From NCBI GenBank assembly GCA_014529385.2, contig CM043948.1:25106451-25170450 (forward strand): a stretch of DNA of 64,000 nt. The letters are read 5' to 3'. Made by a program: the position numbers and the translations under genes. This document shows, one piece after another, positions 12,985 to 24,186 of the stretch. The DNA is from Adiantum capillus-veneris. Taxonomy: Eukaryota > Streptophyta > Polypodiopsida > Polypodiales > Pteridaceae. Numbering within the stretch: the first letter of the stretch is position 1; the number at the start of each line of letters is the position of its first letter. The notes beneath the pieces were generated by a model. The model worked only from the letters and a program-made list of their open reading frames with translations. It was not told the DNA's origin and made no database searches.

Positions 12985-13560
12985 CTTTGCTGTCGTTTTG
13001 TTGTTGTAAAGAAAGTATAGACTATAGCCTTTGCAGTAGCTTGTCTTGTTCGTCCAATCCGATGTACATAGTCTTCACATGATTCAGGAAAATCATAATT
13101 AATGATGAACTTTATGTCTTTCACCTCCACACTCCGAGCTGCCGCATCTGTTTCTGTCATTATAGGTCTACAACCAGATCTAAATTCAAAAAGAACCCAA
13201 TTTTGTTTAACTTGACTCTTATCATCATGGATAGAGAAAGCTCCATCCATCATTTGCTCCAACAAATCTGTGAATTCTGAGTATTTGTGATTCTCAGAAA
13301 CAACTTCTACAATCTATAGAATTGAGTGATTGGCTAACTGATCTTGTGAGCCAATGACAACTTTGTAAGGATTTTGTAGAAATTGTATGGCTAAACCCTT
13401 AACTTCTTTAGGACAATTTGCACTCCAATGCAAAGTTAGTCTGTCAGGCCGAATCCAGGACTTAATTATTCGAATTTGAGGTTCAAAACCCTGCCGAGCA
13501 TTCGATGCGCATTATCAAGGACAAGCTTTTGAGATCCTCTGATTACTTTTATGTCTGCTC
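12985..13560 (-). pseudogene. Captured DEAD-box RNA helicase fragment (DBP2/DDX5-like) in element 1
   Basis: On the minus strand the conserved order of a DBP2/DDX5-type helicase is readable: [10 protein letters not shown] (motif II region, where DEAD has become DNAH), [34 protein letters not shown] (motif III, SAT changed to SAN), [12 protein letters not shown], then motifs V-VI as DIKFIINYDFPESCEDYVHR followed by IGRTRQA and YTFFT. The normal RILIF...C segment before AFSIHDDKSQ is missing, about 25-30 residues. A frameshift follows motif II and a TAG stop is near 13315. No introns interrupt it, which suggests it was taken up through RNA. It sits between the coding tail and the polypurine tract. 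Confidence 0.85.
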
Positions 13561-15077
13561 TTCTTCATTGGGGACTTCTTTGTTCCTGTGCAATCATGTT
13601 GTTAGTGTTGTCTGCAGCGTTGTCATTGTACGCCATTCTTCGACTCGCCATTGAGGAGAAGTATGCTATGATCTGAAATTGGTGCTCCAATTCATTTGTC
13701 AATTGATTTGAGTAGCGTTTCCTTATTGTTGATGTAGAAGGAATATGTACAAGAGGATGGTGATAGGTGTCTATAGATTAGGGTCTAAAACCTGGATGAT
13801 CAAAGGGAAAAAACCCGGTGGGAGAAAAATGCCTTTGGTATACGCTCTTATTGGAGTTGAGCAGTTGAACGTGAAGTACATGTTCATGAAAGGTGAGTGC
13901 TTGGGTGAAACACGGAAAGAGTGCCTGATGCAAGAGCCAATTATGGGACACTCTATATGAATATGAGAAATTTGTCAACAAAAGCATGCAATGTGAAAGA
14001 AGGAGATGATGGGTGTTTCGAGGAATAAATGTAGCACATGTGACATCAAAAGATGTTTCAATAGCTTCCACCATTCCAAGAAGGGTTTTCGATGTAGAAG
14101 TTTCTCCACTCGTATCTCACTGTGCTCACTACGTGAGTGTCTTTTGGACCTTCTCCTTCACTTCACCAGACTTAAGTACTTATTAGACTTCGACTCTTTT
14201 GCTCACCTATACCAGCATGAGCGACACAACGTAAATATGCTTAACTCTTCCAGCTTGAGCAGTACCTAGAATAGCTAAGACGCTTAGACCACAGAGAATA
14301 TTACTTGAAGCTTTGGGACTAACACCTCACTCATTTTGTGGCGTAGCTACTCAACTCTGACTTGTATGACTTGTCGGTTGCATGTTGACACTGCTTTGTG
14401 ACAAGTTCTTCGGCTGTTGTAGTGGCTGCTGAGACATACTTCGTGAAGTTTCATCGTTTCCCTGTACCTTCTTCTCTTTGTAGTGCTCAAGCCTCTCGTC
14501 AGTCTTTTCTTCATGTGGATTATGGTTTTTTAAATTTTTTTTCTTAATAATAAACAAAGAAAATCTTAAAACAACTCAACAAAAGAAAAATCATTCAAAT
14601 AGAAATCTAAATGCTATGTACACTATACACATGTTCCTAGGGGCTCATATATGGATTTTGTCCCCATACTCCTCTGTAACACTACTATGAGGGCATATAC
14701 TCTAAATTTCGTCAAAAAATTATCACAATAAAATGCAAAAATTCAATGCATCTCACAAAACATTGCCCTCTAATAGTCATAATGTTAGGTCCGCATTCAG
14801 AATGCCTCCCTCCTCCTATTTGGAGTCATCCTTTACGACAAGGTATCACAAAGGGTATGTGTTGTGCTTGGGCAATTAAAAGTTGTGCCTATGCAGGCCT
14901 TGTAATGTAGCCCTATTATGCATACACAGTCAATGCATGGAAAAGATTTATGTTGTGCAAGATGTGGGTATAAGCAATTTGCTTATTGGCATTTGTTGGC
15001 GAGGCTTCCTATTCTAAGCAATGTAATGGTCTTTGAAGCTCCTGTATCGTTGCTTGATTGAAGCGACTTGCTCTCTT
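13561..15077. other. Unassigned internal stretch of element 1
   Basis: This lies between the W[VI]PK tail and the helicase fragment. Short frames occur on both strands (for example 13745-13960 plus and 14557-14351 minus), but none resembles a family I know. The stretch may hold other captured fragments or a 3' untranslated region. Confidence 0.5.
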
Positions 15078-15965
15078 CTAACTGTACTGTAATTGTAGGA
15101 AGAATTGTAAGAATTCAAGCGGCGATGCACTGACAGCAGTTTTGTTGTTCTTCTTTGGGACCCATTTCTTTGTGATTATTGGTTGTTTTGTTGCTGACGC
15201 TCGTTTGGGAACCCATACTTGCCCGTGCTTCGTTTGTGTTTGAAGAGACTTCTTTGGGATCCACCTTTTTGTTGTGTGAGTCGACAGTGGTCTTTGCTTC
15301 AGCCCTTGTATGCTTGGTTGGTGACGGGATTCACGCTTTGAAAGTTGATACTGTGGTTGTTTTGGAATCCAAATGAATTCCTGACTTTTTTGTGCTTGAA
15401 TCAACTTCTTTGGAGCCCAAACTTGAGTTGTGAAAGCTTGAGACTTTGTGATATTCTTACCCGTTCGTGCATGCTTTCCTTGATTTTGTTTTGGTGTTGG
15501 ATCTTGTGATTTGTCATTAGAGATCTTTGTCTTCTGGATCCATATCTGTTTTTGGCCGATCTGGCTTTTTGGTATCCAGATTTGTCGAGCTTTTTGGCTT
15601 TGACTTGTTGTCCTGTTCTTTTGACCTATCATGGTTGTTGCTGAAGGGGTTGGTGATAGTGATGGTCTGAGTTGATGATAGGGGATGTCGTAAGATTCAT
15701 CACTATCGCTACTATCCTCAGCAAGGTTGACTTCTTATACTTTCCCTTGATTTTTTGGCTGGTAGTGGAAAGTTACTGTCTGTTTGCTCGTGGGTGGTAG
15801 TTTCTTGGAGGACTTTTCTAGCCCATTGATTAGAGCATTGTTAGCTCGTTGCTCTGGTCGTATTCCTCCTAGCTGAGTCTTTGCATCCTTATTAGGAGCC
15901 ATGTATGAGGATGCTTGTGGTGGCTGTGTCTTCACAGAGGACTTTAAAATCCACTTTTGATGCAC
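15078..15965 (-). pseudogene. W[VI]PK-repeat tail protein of element 1
   Basis: Two minus-strand frames (15965-15735, 76 aa, and 15632-15078, 184 aa) encode a basic, Gln/Lys/Ser-rich protein with a repeated motif: QIWIPKSQ, QIWIQKTK, QVWAPKKL, FIWIPKQP, KRWIPKKS, QVWVPKRA and KKWVPKKN. The spacing is irregular, roughly 12-35 residues. The same motif occurs four times at the C-terminus of the Pol protein of elements 2 and 3, so this is the matching part of a polyprotein that has lost RT, RNase H and integrase. Function is unknown; nucleic-acid or capsid binding is a guess. A stop and a frame change separate the two pieces. Confidence 0.65.
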
Positions 15966-16133
15966 TTTATTGGTGTAGCGATGACATTGATTCCCGGGTC
16001 GTTGATCTTCTTGAAGCTCGAAGTGTTCTACAGAGTCATAGAACTCGTCGTCCTCTTCATCTTTAGATTCTCCACATTTCTTTGTTTGCTCCTTATTTCG
16101 AGAGCTTGTTGATGTATGGATCTCTTCGTTTTC

Positions 16134-17048
16134 CTAGATTACACTCACTACAAAATAAGGAACGACATCATAGCCATTTTCATCACAAAACTTTGTTGTG
16201 GGAGCATCCTCCACTGCGCACACGTCCAGATTAGCCAAGATGTGTTCCCATCCAAAAGGCTCTAACTCTTCTTCAGGAAATAATTCTGGGATATAGTCCA
16301 TATCCTCTATAACCCGCTCTAGGATACATTCCTCACGTTTCAAGCTACCACATTGTGAAGCTCCACACATCCACAGTTCTTTAGGCTTACCTAACCAAGC
16401 TGGAAGTTCTGATCCTGCTACTGTGGCAGAATCAAACTCCTCTACCGGTGTTCTCGTCACATCCCTATAGCTATGGTCCCTCAAGTTTATCTTTGTTATG
16501 GTTTCCATATGTGTTAGGTATATATGGTCATAACCCCAATCTTGGACCATTTTCAATTGTCGCATGAATGGTCTTCCCAGAATGATGTCATAGTTGTTCT
16601 TCTTGCCAAAGTCAACAACAACAAAAGTGTGTTCATATTCAATGCCACAAGAAGTAACAAGTACTTTTTCTAGCAGTCCTAGGGGTTTTTCCTTGTGTCC
16701 GTCTGCAAGCTGCAGGGTCATTCGTGTGGATATCAAGGCAGGTTTTCCCCATTTTTTCCAAACCTCTTTGGTTGCAATGGCCACACCAGCTCCACTGTCA
16801 AGGATTGCCATGGTTTTTACACCATTGAATTCCATAGGAAGGGTGGTATTTCCATCTTCTCCCTCGTAATACTCGCCTACCTTGTTTAATGGCACTGGCC
16901 TAGTATTTAGTTGAGGCATTTCAAGCTCGTTGATGCTCTCCTCGATTCGAGTCATTGGGGTTTTTACACCAAATTTCTCTAGACATTTACCCACATTAGC
17001 CCACATGTTTGGTCTTATTCTGAGCAACTCAACTAACATTTTGTACAT
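16134..17048 (-). CDS. Retropepsin-type aspartic protease of element 1
   Basis: This 304-aa frame would process the element's polyprotein. The catalytic motif is ILDSGAG (DSG at residues 84-86), with the usual partner IILGRPFM near 155-162, giving one retropepsin half that would act as a dimer. The frame overlaps the end of the Gag frame (17033-17048) by 16 bp in a different phase, so it would need a frameshift unless an indel separated a single polyprotein. The rest of the C-terminal part is acidic and unassigned. There is no RT downstream, only the W[VI]PK tail. The family call is firm; whether it is active is unknown. Confidence 0.8.
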   Translation of the reverse strand: MYKMLVELLRIRPNMWANVGKCLEKFGVKTPMTRIEESINELEMPQLNTRPVPLNKVGEYYEGEDGNTTLPMEFNGVKTMAILDSGAGVAIATKEVWKKWGKPALISTRMTLQLADGHKEKPLGLLEKVLVTSCGIEYEHTFVVVDFGKKNNYDIILGRPFMRQLKMVQDWGYDHIYLTHMETITKINLRDHSYRDVTRTPVEEFDSATVAGSELPAWLGKPKELWMCGASQCGSLKREECILERVIEDMDYIPELFPEEELEPFGWEHILANLDVCAVEDAPTTKFCDENGYDVVPYFVVSVI

Positions 17049-20004
17049 GTGACTGGGGTAGATAGAATATCTACTAGCCCCTTTGAATCGATGGCCTTGT
17101 TGGGAGACAGTCTCTGTGATGGGACTGCAACCACATCTGACTTGGTCTCATACTCTCCCATGTAGGACGGTAGTGTTCTTAGCGAATGGGGTTGACTATC
17201 CATAGATTGTACAGATCCTTTCTCGCCCCAATACGATTGCATGTCTAGATTCATTTGAGATCTAGTCTCAAATTCCTCTATTGGTGGTAGAAACACTCCT
17301 CGTTCATCACTAGTCTTGTCTACTCGTCTTCTTAGGTCATTGGCTTCATTGGCCTTTCGGACTTGTTTCCACAATTCGTCAAGACCATCTATCTCTTTAC
17401 AATCCTCAGGTATAGCTTGGTGAAATCCCTCGGAACAGTTATCTGTGGTATTCAGTACTATCCTTGGTTCTAATGCTGGGTATTTGAGGTTTGGTCTGTG
17501 CTCATGACTAGAATCTGGCTCTTTTAGTTCCAGGTTTGGTGGGATTACTTGTGTAGGCATGACACGGATCACATCCTCAAGTTTTGCAACTTGTGGTTCT
17601 AGTAAAGCTTGGGTTGTTTGAATCATTTTTTGACACATTTCAAACCTTTGCTTTTCTAGTTCCGCATCGGGATATGTCATCCACCTGTGTTCTTGGATTT
17701 TGAGCCTTTCATCATAGGCTTTCAAGAGGGCATCTAATGTCTCATTAACCTTTTCTGCCAACACAAATCCTCCTGAACTAGCACTTCTCGGTTTATCATC
17801 CGTGGATGGTTCTTCTAGAGGTTTAACCATCTGTGTAAGAGAAGGTGCCTCCTTTTCCTCATGTTGTTTTATCTTCTTTTCAGCTTCGGTAAGCTTCTCA
17901 GCTAGGGATTTTTGCTCTCGTTCCCTACGTGCTTTCATCCTAGTCTTTCTAGCTTTCCAACTATTTCGTTTGCTCTTGGTTTTCTGACTAGGTGCGTCTG
18001 TCTTTGGTCCATCATCTGTCTTTGGACTTGTGTCACTTTCCGTGTTCTTTATCTCTGGATTCTCGTCAGCTTTCTTTTGAGCTTGTGCTCTCGTAACCAC
18101 TTGAATTGGTACGACATTTTCATTTTCTGAGCTACTAGGGAGCTGAACAATCCCTAATACATTTGTCGTGATTTTCTTGATTTGGTTTGGGTTTTTTGGG
18201 CAATCGGGGATCAAGTGAGTGATGCCACACTCAAGGCAATAGGCATTTACTTCAGTGATCTCCGTATGAGGACATTGTTTGACCAAGTGGTTGTCACGAC
18301 TTTTGTGACAATCTGTCTCTGGTTGAGGAGATTCTTTTAGCATTTCCTCTTGGCTATAAGCAAGCTTTGACCTAGATAAGCCGATATTTGCAATGAATCG
18401 CAATGTCCTTTCGTCCATTTCATACCTTCTTTCTTTCGACAGAAACCCAGGAGGTGGAGGTTGTATTGGCCTCACCACTCCATGTGTTTCTCTCACATTT
18501 TGTTGCTCCGAAGGGTAGTACTCACTTTGGTTGCTATACCACATTGTAGCTGGTACGGGCATTGGTTTATTTGATGCTTCCATCATTGGCATTTATCTCA
18601 TGTCTACCGGCATTCTAGCACCTGGGAGCAGAGGTTGTTGTCCTAAGACAAGATGTGGCCTTAAAACTCCTACTGGTCTTGGCGCATTCCCCGTAATGTA
18701 TCTAGGTGGAGTAGGTGCTTCTGGAACAGGTTGTACATACCTCTCCCTAGCATTTTCCATACTATAATAGCACTCTTCCCCCGTATGGTTCGTCCATTTT
18801 CTCTCAATTTCACACCACTTCGGCTCTCCCGAATCAGACCTTACAAGAGGAATCAACCTCTTGACCAAGTCGTCAATAAGCTTTTCTTGATCAATAGGTG
18901 CCATTGGCTTGGCAATGGACTCACTTATCTGTGAAACACTGTGTTGAGAGGATGTGTCATCTCCTTGACTCTTTAAGTCCTTTTCTTTGTATGCCTCACA
19001 TTTATCCACTAGATAAAGAGCTTCTTTGATCAACTCGTTTAGCGTCATCCTCTTTATATATGCAGATCCTTATGAAGGCCCTCATCTCTCATTCCCTGGA
19101 TAAAGATCAACATCAGTCGTGCTTGCGTAGGTAATTCCGCTCTCGGATAGAGCTTAACATATCTCTTGAGCCGTAATGATGCTTTGCGTACTGATTCATT
19201 CTCTTTCTGTTTGAATCTATGGATTTGCGAGACCGTGTTGTGAGCAATGCCTTTTGGCGAGAATTCTTCAATAAACTCCTCAAACAGCTCATCTAGGGTC
19301 TCAAAATCCCATTTTTCCACCGAGTCGAACCATGTAGCTGAATCATCTTCTAGAGTCACTCCAAATCCGACAAACTGTGTCGCAAAATCTGAAACTGCCT
19401 CTACTCTAATCACTCTTCTAAAAGCCGTTACGTGATCTCTCGGATCTTTATCTCCACAGTATTTTCTGTTTACCCATTTCTGGACTTGGGATGGTCTAAC
19501 TCGTCGATTGTCTACAAGTCTAACCATAGACTCTCCCAATCCTTCTCTCGTTATCGCTCTTGAAGGGAATCCTGGTGGCTCTCTTCTTGGAATTCCTATA
19601 GGAATTCTCGTGTTTGGTGGAGGCATTTGTGGTCCTTCATTGACCAAATATCCACCTCTTTTTAGTACAGTCTGTGGATTTGTGCTTTCTACAACTCTGT
19701 ATTCTCGTCCATACTTGTCGACAACTATAGATCTCCATTGACAGTCGACTCCGTATGTGTAGACATATAAGAGCTTGTAATCCGTTATCTCTTCTAGGTA
19801 TGGATCTGAGCACCTATAAAGATTGACCTCATTGTCGTCAATGTATCTATATAGTCCTTCACTCTCATGAACAATCATCCAAACTCTCTCAAAAAGATGG
19901 GTCTTTATCAATTGCAAGTTTGGAAGATCCATTGTGGGAGGATATTCCTCTATCGTCGGGATCTCCAAGCTTGTGTAAGCTGCGTTTGAATCTAAGGTAG
20001 ACAT
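17033..20004 (-). pseudogene. Gag polyprotein of element 1
   Basis: Gag forms the particle that packages element RNA. Three minus-strand pieces follow each other: 20004-19054 (316 aa), 19048-18593 (151 aa) and 18592-17033 (519 aa). The first ends with a clear retrotransposon capsid domain, seen in SATWFDSVEKWDFETLDELF and LPTQARLMLIFIQGMRDEGL. It is split from the second by what looks like an extra AT in ATATAT; the second and third are in the same frame, separated by a single TAA at 18593-18595. The third piece has a CCHC zinc knuckle (CLECGITHLIPDC, residues 119-131), a damaged-looking possible knuckle before it, and a lysine/glutamate-rich coiled stretch. With three visible lesions or recoding sites it is probably not translated as one protein. 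Confidence 0.82.
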
Positions 20005-22365
20005 GATTTCTGGGCTTAAGAGCTTTTTCTTGGTTCAAGTAGACTTAGTCCACTGTGTTCAAGTGCTTTGGTTAGGGAAAAGTCGAAACTATGTCCAAAA
20101 CCGCAACCGTTTCATCACAATTCTCGCAAATTGTCGCTTTTAGACACCCCTAACTTCTGGATGAATTTTGAGGCCTCAAACGATGTTTTTTTCAAAGTTG
20201 AACTAAATGGTTGCCATAGGCACCATTTAGTTCAAGTTTTTCTCTAAGATCTGTAGAACCGCTCTCAGGCTACGTTTTGATATAAAAACTTTTCCGATCC
20301 GATACCGTTCGTGAAAGTTATGGCCAAAACAGTGAAATGCAGTTTAGAATGGTCAAAATGAGTCCAAATTCAATTTTAAAAGAAGATTTGGGATCTCTGT
20401 GACACTGTGAACACTTCTGTATGGTCAAAATTACAGTTGGACCCTAAAACTGGCCTAGAGACATCCTATGCGTAGGATGTCTATATGCTCAGAATTTAAC
20501 AAAATTTGGTCCAGAGACTCCCCTTAAGTCCAGCAACACAATGGTATGCTCAGAATTTCATTTGGACATTAAAAATGGCCTTGAGACATCCTACGCGTAG
20601 GATGTCTTTTTGCTCAGAATGACTTGAAATTTTCACCCTAGCTTCTCCTTGATGTGCTGATCACAGTGGTGTGCTCATAAGTTGGTTTGGAGTCTTCAAT
20701 CAAGCTGGAGACATCCTACGCGTAGGATGTCTTTTTGCTTTGTTTCAGCTCAAACTTGCACTGTAGCTTCCCCTTGATGTGCTAAACTCACAGCTATTTT
20801 TACTTTTTGATTCTGACACCTATAAGAATCTGTTCCAAAAGCCTGATGTCTGTTCTGATGAATTCCCTAAGTCAAATCAACTCCATATTGGACCAAATTG
20901 ACCAGGAGGCTTGCCTAAGGCTATACAACAACATGGTATGGTCACAAGAGAATTTTGGTCTCAGAATCATGCAATAGACATCCTACGCGTAGAATGTCTT
21001 TTTGCCCAGAATGAACCCAAACTTGAATCACAGACTCTCCTTAAGGTCATGATCACTGTGGTATGCTCATAATTTGTTTAGAGTCCAAAATCACACAAAA
21101 GACATCCTACGTGTAGGATGTCTTTTTGGCCTGTTTGACCCTAGACTTGTCCCACAGCTTCCCCTTGATGTCAGTAACCAAGTGGTACGCTTAGATTTTG
21201 GTTTGGATATCAAAAGACCCCAAAACTAGCTATCCTTGCCTTTTTTAGTCAAAAATGCTAAAGTCTGTTCAATCTTCCCTTTGACTGACCCAAATGAGAT
21301 GAAATTTATCACATGCACTCAATACAACATTTAGAACATGCGTATGGAGTCATTCTATGGTTTGGTCTCAAAATTAGGCCTTGGACACAATTTGGGTAGG
21401 ATGTCTGACAATTCTCGTCTTTTGGCTTTGATCTGTCAAAATTTCATCAAATTTCCACTTTCCAGGTGAAAATAGGGTAAAACCTACCTTCTAAACACAC
21501 TGGTCAACTCAGAATTTCAAAATTCCACCAGATCACCATGTAGACATCCTACGCGTAGGATGTCTACTGCTTATTTTTCAGACTGAAGTGTCCCTGATGC
21601 TTCCTTATGCTCTCAGCAAGTGCAAGTATGCTTCACAATTGCAAAAACATGCAAAAATCACTCAATTTAAGCATTTTTTGAAATTTTACGTTTTCTGACT
21701 CCGCCTTTTGGCTTTTGGTCAACAAAAATAGGAAAAAACACCCTAGTCAATATGTTACTAGGCTAAAACCTACCCTCTGAACCCACTAGTGCAGTCAAAA
21801 TTTTCAAATTTGGTCTCTAGAACCCCCTTGAGACATTGTCTATGTTTACAGAATTGCAGGTTTTCTTCACAGAACCCTTGCAAATGCTCTTTTATATGCA
21901 CAACATCAGTCAGTCATACAAAAATATCCACAAAAGCTTGTTTAATGCATTTTTACCCTCAAAAGCACACTTTTTCGTGATTTCAAATGCAATCAAGCAC
22001 TTTAGCAAATAATTCAGTGCTGAATAGCTCTAGATCAGAATCAGATCACTTACCTAAAGCTACTCCTACAAATCATATGGGGTTTTGCATCTATGAGTAG
22101 AAAAACGCTTCACTGCCACACACGGACTAGTAAACGCTTTTATCACCTCACAAATCACTCGACCACCAACAACTACTCTAATCCACAGATCCTAACTAAA
22201 CCTATCTAGTCGCAGACCCTCGGTAAGACACACGCTTCCTGGCTATCCACTTGATCACGGAATATCCTCTTCCGGATCCACTTAAGAAAAACGATTTCTT
22301 TAGCCGAAACTAAATCAAGCAACCATCACACGAGTGTTAGTAGGAAACCTACTTAGGTCCTTGTG
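20005..22365 (-). other. Untranslated leader of element 1
   Basis: About 2.4 kb lie between the primer site and Gag. No protein is seen. The middle consists of diverged repeats of about 124 bp carrying strong palindromes. Confidence 0.75.
20440..21570 (-). repeat. About 124-bp leader repeats, each with a 22-bp palindrome
   Basis: A 22-bp palindrome, arm GACATCCTACG followed by its reverse complement, occurs at 20460-20481, 20585-20606, 20710-20731, 20977-20998, 21101-21122 and 21543-21564. A half-eroded copy is near 21370-21401. Three of the spacings are 124-125 bp. The intervening DNA also repeats (for example CTTCCCCTTGATGTG and GGTATGCTCA). In RNA each copy would form an 11-bp hairpin with no free loop, or pair between two RNA molecules. 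Confidence 0.88.
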
Positions 22366-22383
22366 TCCCCGGCAACGGCGCCA
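22366..22383 (-). promoter_or_regulatory. tRNA-Asp primer binding site of element 1
   Basis: Read on the minus strand, TGGCGCCGTTGCCGGGGA follows the 5' LTR after one base. It is complementary to the 3' end of plant tRNA-Asp(GUC), the primer used by many plant Tat/Athila-type Ty3 elements. Confidence 0.88.
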
Positions 22384-22384
22384 A

Positions 22385-23339
22385 TGTTGGACGGGGGACT
22401 CACACACCCATGAAGTGCATGCAAACACTACCTAGATCAACATAATGTCAATCAAGGACACAGATGATACAATAGGCACACGGAGGAAATCTCTTAAGCT
22501 TGTCAGGCTGAGACCATCCTACACATACAACACTCTGGAAGGCCAACTAAACCACAATCAAGGACCTCACTACCCTCAACTACACCACCTAGCCACATAC
22601 ACACATACTAAAGGTAACTCGCCTAATCAAGCCAGATCCCTACGAAACTTAAGGAACACCATCCCCTCACTAGGATACACCTGTCCCTAAGCTTCTACAC
22701 TCAAAACCCTCACTCTAAACCCATCTGCGGAAAACGCGTAGGATGACAGAGCTGAATTTTGAAAGTGATCGAAACTGAAATTTATGAGTACCTATGCGTA
22801 GCTTATGTCGCCACGATTCTATAGACTACTAGCACGCAGAAAACAGACATCGTTTGATACACTTACGACCACAAATAGCTCGTAGATGCGTTGACGTGTG
22901 CGCTTCGTCTCGCGTGGAATGCTTGACGTTGTCACGTAGCTCTCCTCGAGCCTACAACAATGGTGCAGTCGGATCTCCAATGTGTTCAGCAAGCTGGGCG
23001 TAGCGAGAGGATGAAGCTCACGCTCACTCTCTTTCTCTCTCACACACAGTAGACGGCAGCGCTCAGTTTTGATTATGATTAAAAGTCCTTTTACAAAATG
23101 ACCTAGGTACCTTATATACTAAGGCTACCTTAGGTTTAACCAAAAATGGGGTTGAAAGGGTCAAATGGCTTTGTATTCACAATCTGGAAGTGCCATTGCA
23201 CCCCGGCTTCTGAAACTAGAATAACTACTCATTACAAATGATGCTTATATCCATAATCCACAGCATTTCATAACTCGCAAAAGATAAGACTTTGGTACGA
23301 AACTTGAGTTATGTTGTGTTGTTGACCCAGCGGTCAACA
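22385..23339 (-). repeat. 5' LTR of element 1
   Basis: A 955-bp LTR matching 11961-12924, with TG...CA ends. It lacks a 9-bp stretch near 22767 that is present in the other LTR. Confidence 0.92.
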
Positions 23340-23490
23340 CCCCTGAATTTTGGCCGTGAAAATTTTGGTTTCCGACGAGTGATTTTCCTTCACTCACGAT
23401 GGCTTCTCCTCATAATGGGGGCCTTACAAATGTGCGCTTTTACCACAAAAAATTACAAGGGGTAAATCAAGCTCCATACTTAACACAAAA

Positions 23491-24180
23491 TTCCCTTCAC
23501 ACCCACCTAGAAAAATGCTACCCTCCCAATGTATTAGCAATCCCATTGCTAAAGCTTGCCAACTCGATGCCAATCTTTCCCACCTCCCTAGACCTACCAT
23601 TTGTTGGACCTCCGGGCCCAACATTCATAGCCTTCTGGTACATAGCTTACACCCCCCTTGATACAAGCCTTCCACTCCACCCCAACCCCTCTGGCCTATT
23701 CATTTGGTTTCTTATTAAAACTTTCAGTTTTCACTTTTCCTTCTTTCTTTTCTCTTAACCTTTACCCCCTACAACTCAAAATTTTGGAGACACTGGAACC
23801 CCTTGCCTCCCTCCCTAATACTGCCTTTTGACTCTTTTTATGCCACCCTCATGAAGTTTACCTTTAACCACTTTAATTTTTACTTCTCACCTAAAGAAGC
23901 CCCTTATTCACATTTCTACCTCATCCTCTCTTTTCCATAAAACTCTTCTCTCAAAATTGTACTCTGGTACTTTGGATTTTGACCTACACCTAAATCACCT
24001 TAACTCCTCTTAACTCCTCTCCGTGTACCCCGGTACTTAGTCTTAAATTTCCACTCCTCTCCATGCACTATGGTACTTAGTCTTAAATTCCACTCTTTTC
24101 AAAAATATTGTTATCCCTCAAATCTTAACTAAGCACCCTTTTTAAACCCTACTTTCTCCTCCTCCCTTACAAACATATTT
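23491..24180 (+). other. 3' part of the Penelope-like element
   Basis: This is PLE sequence resuming after the second copy of the CAAAA target duplication. A reading frame with the start of this part runs to about 23757 in proline-rich, low-complexity protein sequence, without a recognisable endonuclease. From about 23760 the DNA is pyrimidine-rich with short direct repeats (TGGTACTTAGTCTTAAATT appears at 24027 and 24070). I see nothing else in it up to the ribozyme. Confidence 0.55.
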
Positions 24181-24186
24181 TACCAA

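Larger units (their letters stand above)
11961..23339 (-). mobile_element. Element 1: non-autonomous Ty3-type retrotransposon with captured helicase fragment
   Basis: An 11.4-kb minus-strand element with two LTRs, a perfect 5-bp target duplication CCCCT (11956-11960 and 23340-23344), a tRNA-Asp primer site and a polypurine tract. In element order it has a 2.4-kb leader with palindrome repeats, Gag, an aspartic protease, a W[VI]PK-repeat tail, an unassigned stretch, a DEAD-box helicase fragment and the 3' LTR. Reverse transcriptase, RNase H and integrase are absent, so it must have depended on a relative for copying. The two LTRs differ by roughly 2-3% by eye plus small indels, so it is fairly recent but not new. 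Confidence 0.9.
11308..23485 (-). mobile_element. Solo LTR, probably copia-type, split by element 1
   Basis: After removal of the nested element, 11308-11960 plus 23345-23485 gives a 794-bp LTR flanked by the 5-bp duplication CAAAA (11303-11307 and 23486-23490). Read on the minus strand it starts TGTTAAGTATGGAGC and ends TTTCCTGACA. A TATA box (TATAAAAG, 11668-11675 minus) supports this orientation. Inside are a (GA)n run and a stretch of short GGCCACCGGCC repeats (11808-11870). No internal region is present, so it is a recombined solo LTR. The copia assignment rests only on LTR style; the ends and the target duplication are seen directly. Confidence 0.75.

Noticed and set aside
23399-23757. 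119-aa plus-strand frame as an independent gene
   Set aside because: It crosses the border between the solo LTR and the Penelope-like element, so its first part is LTR sequence. It is an artefact of the nested insertion.
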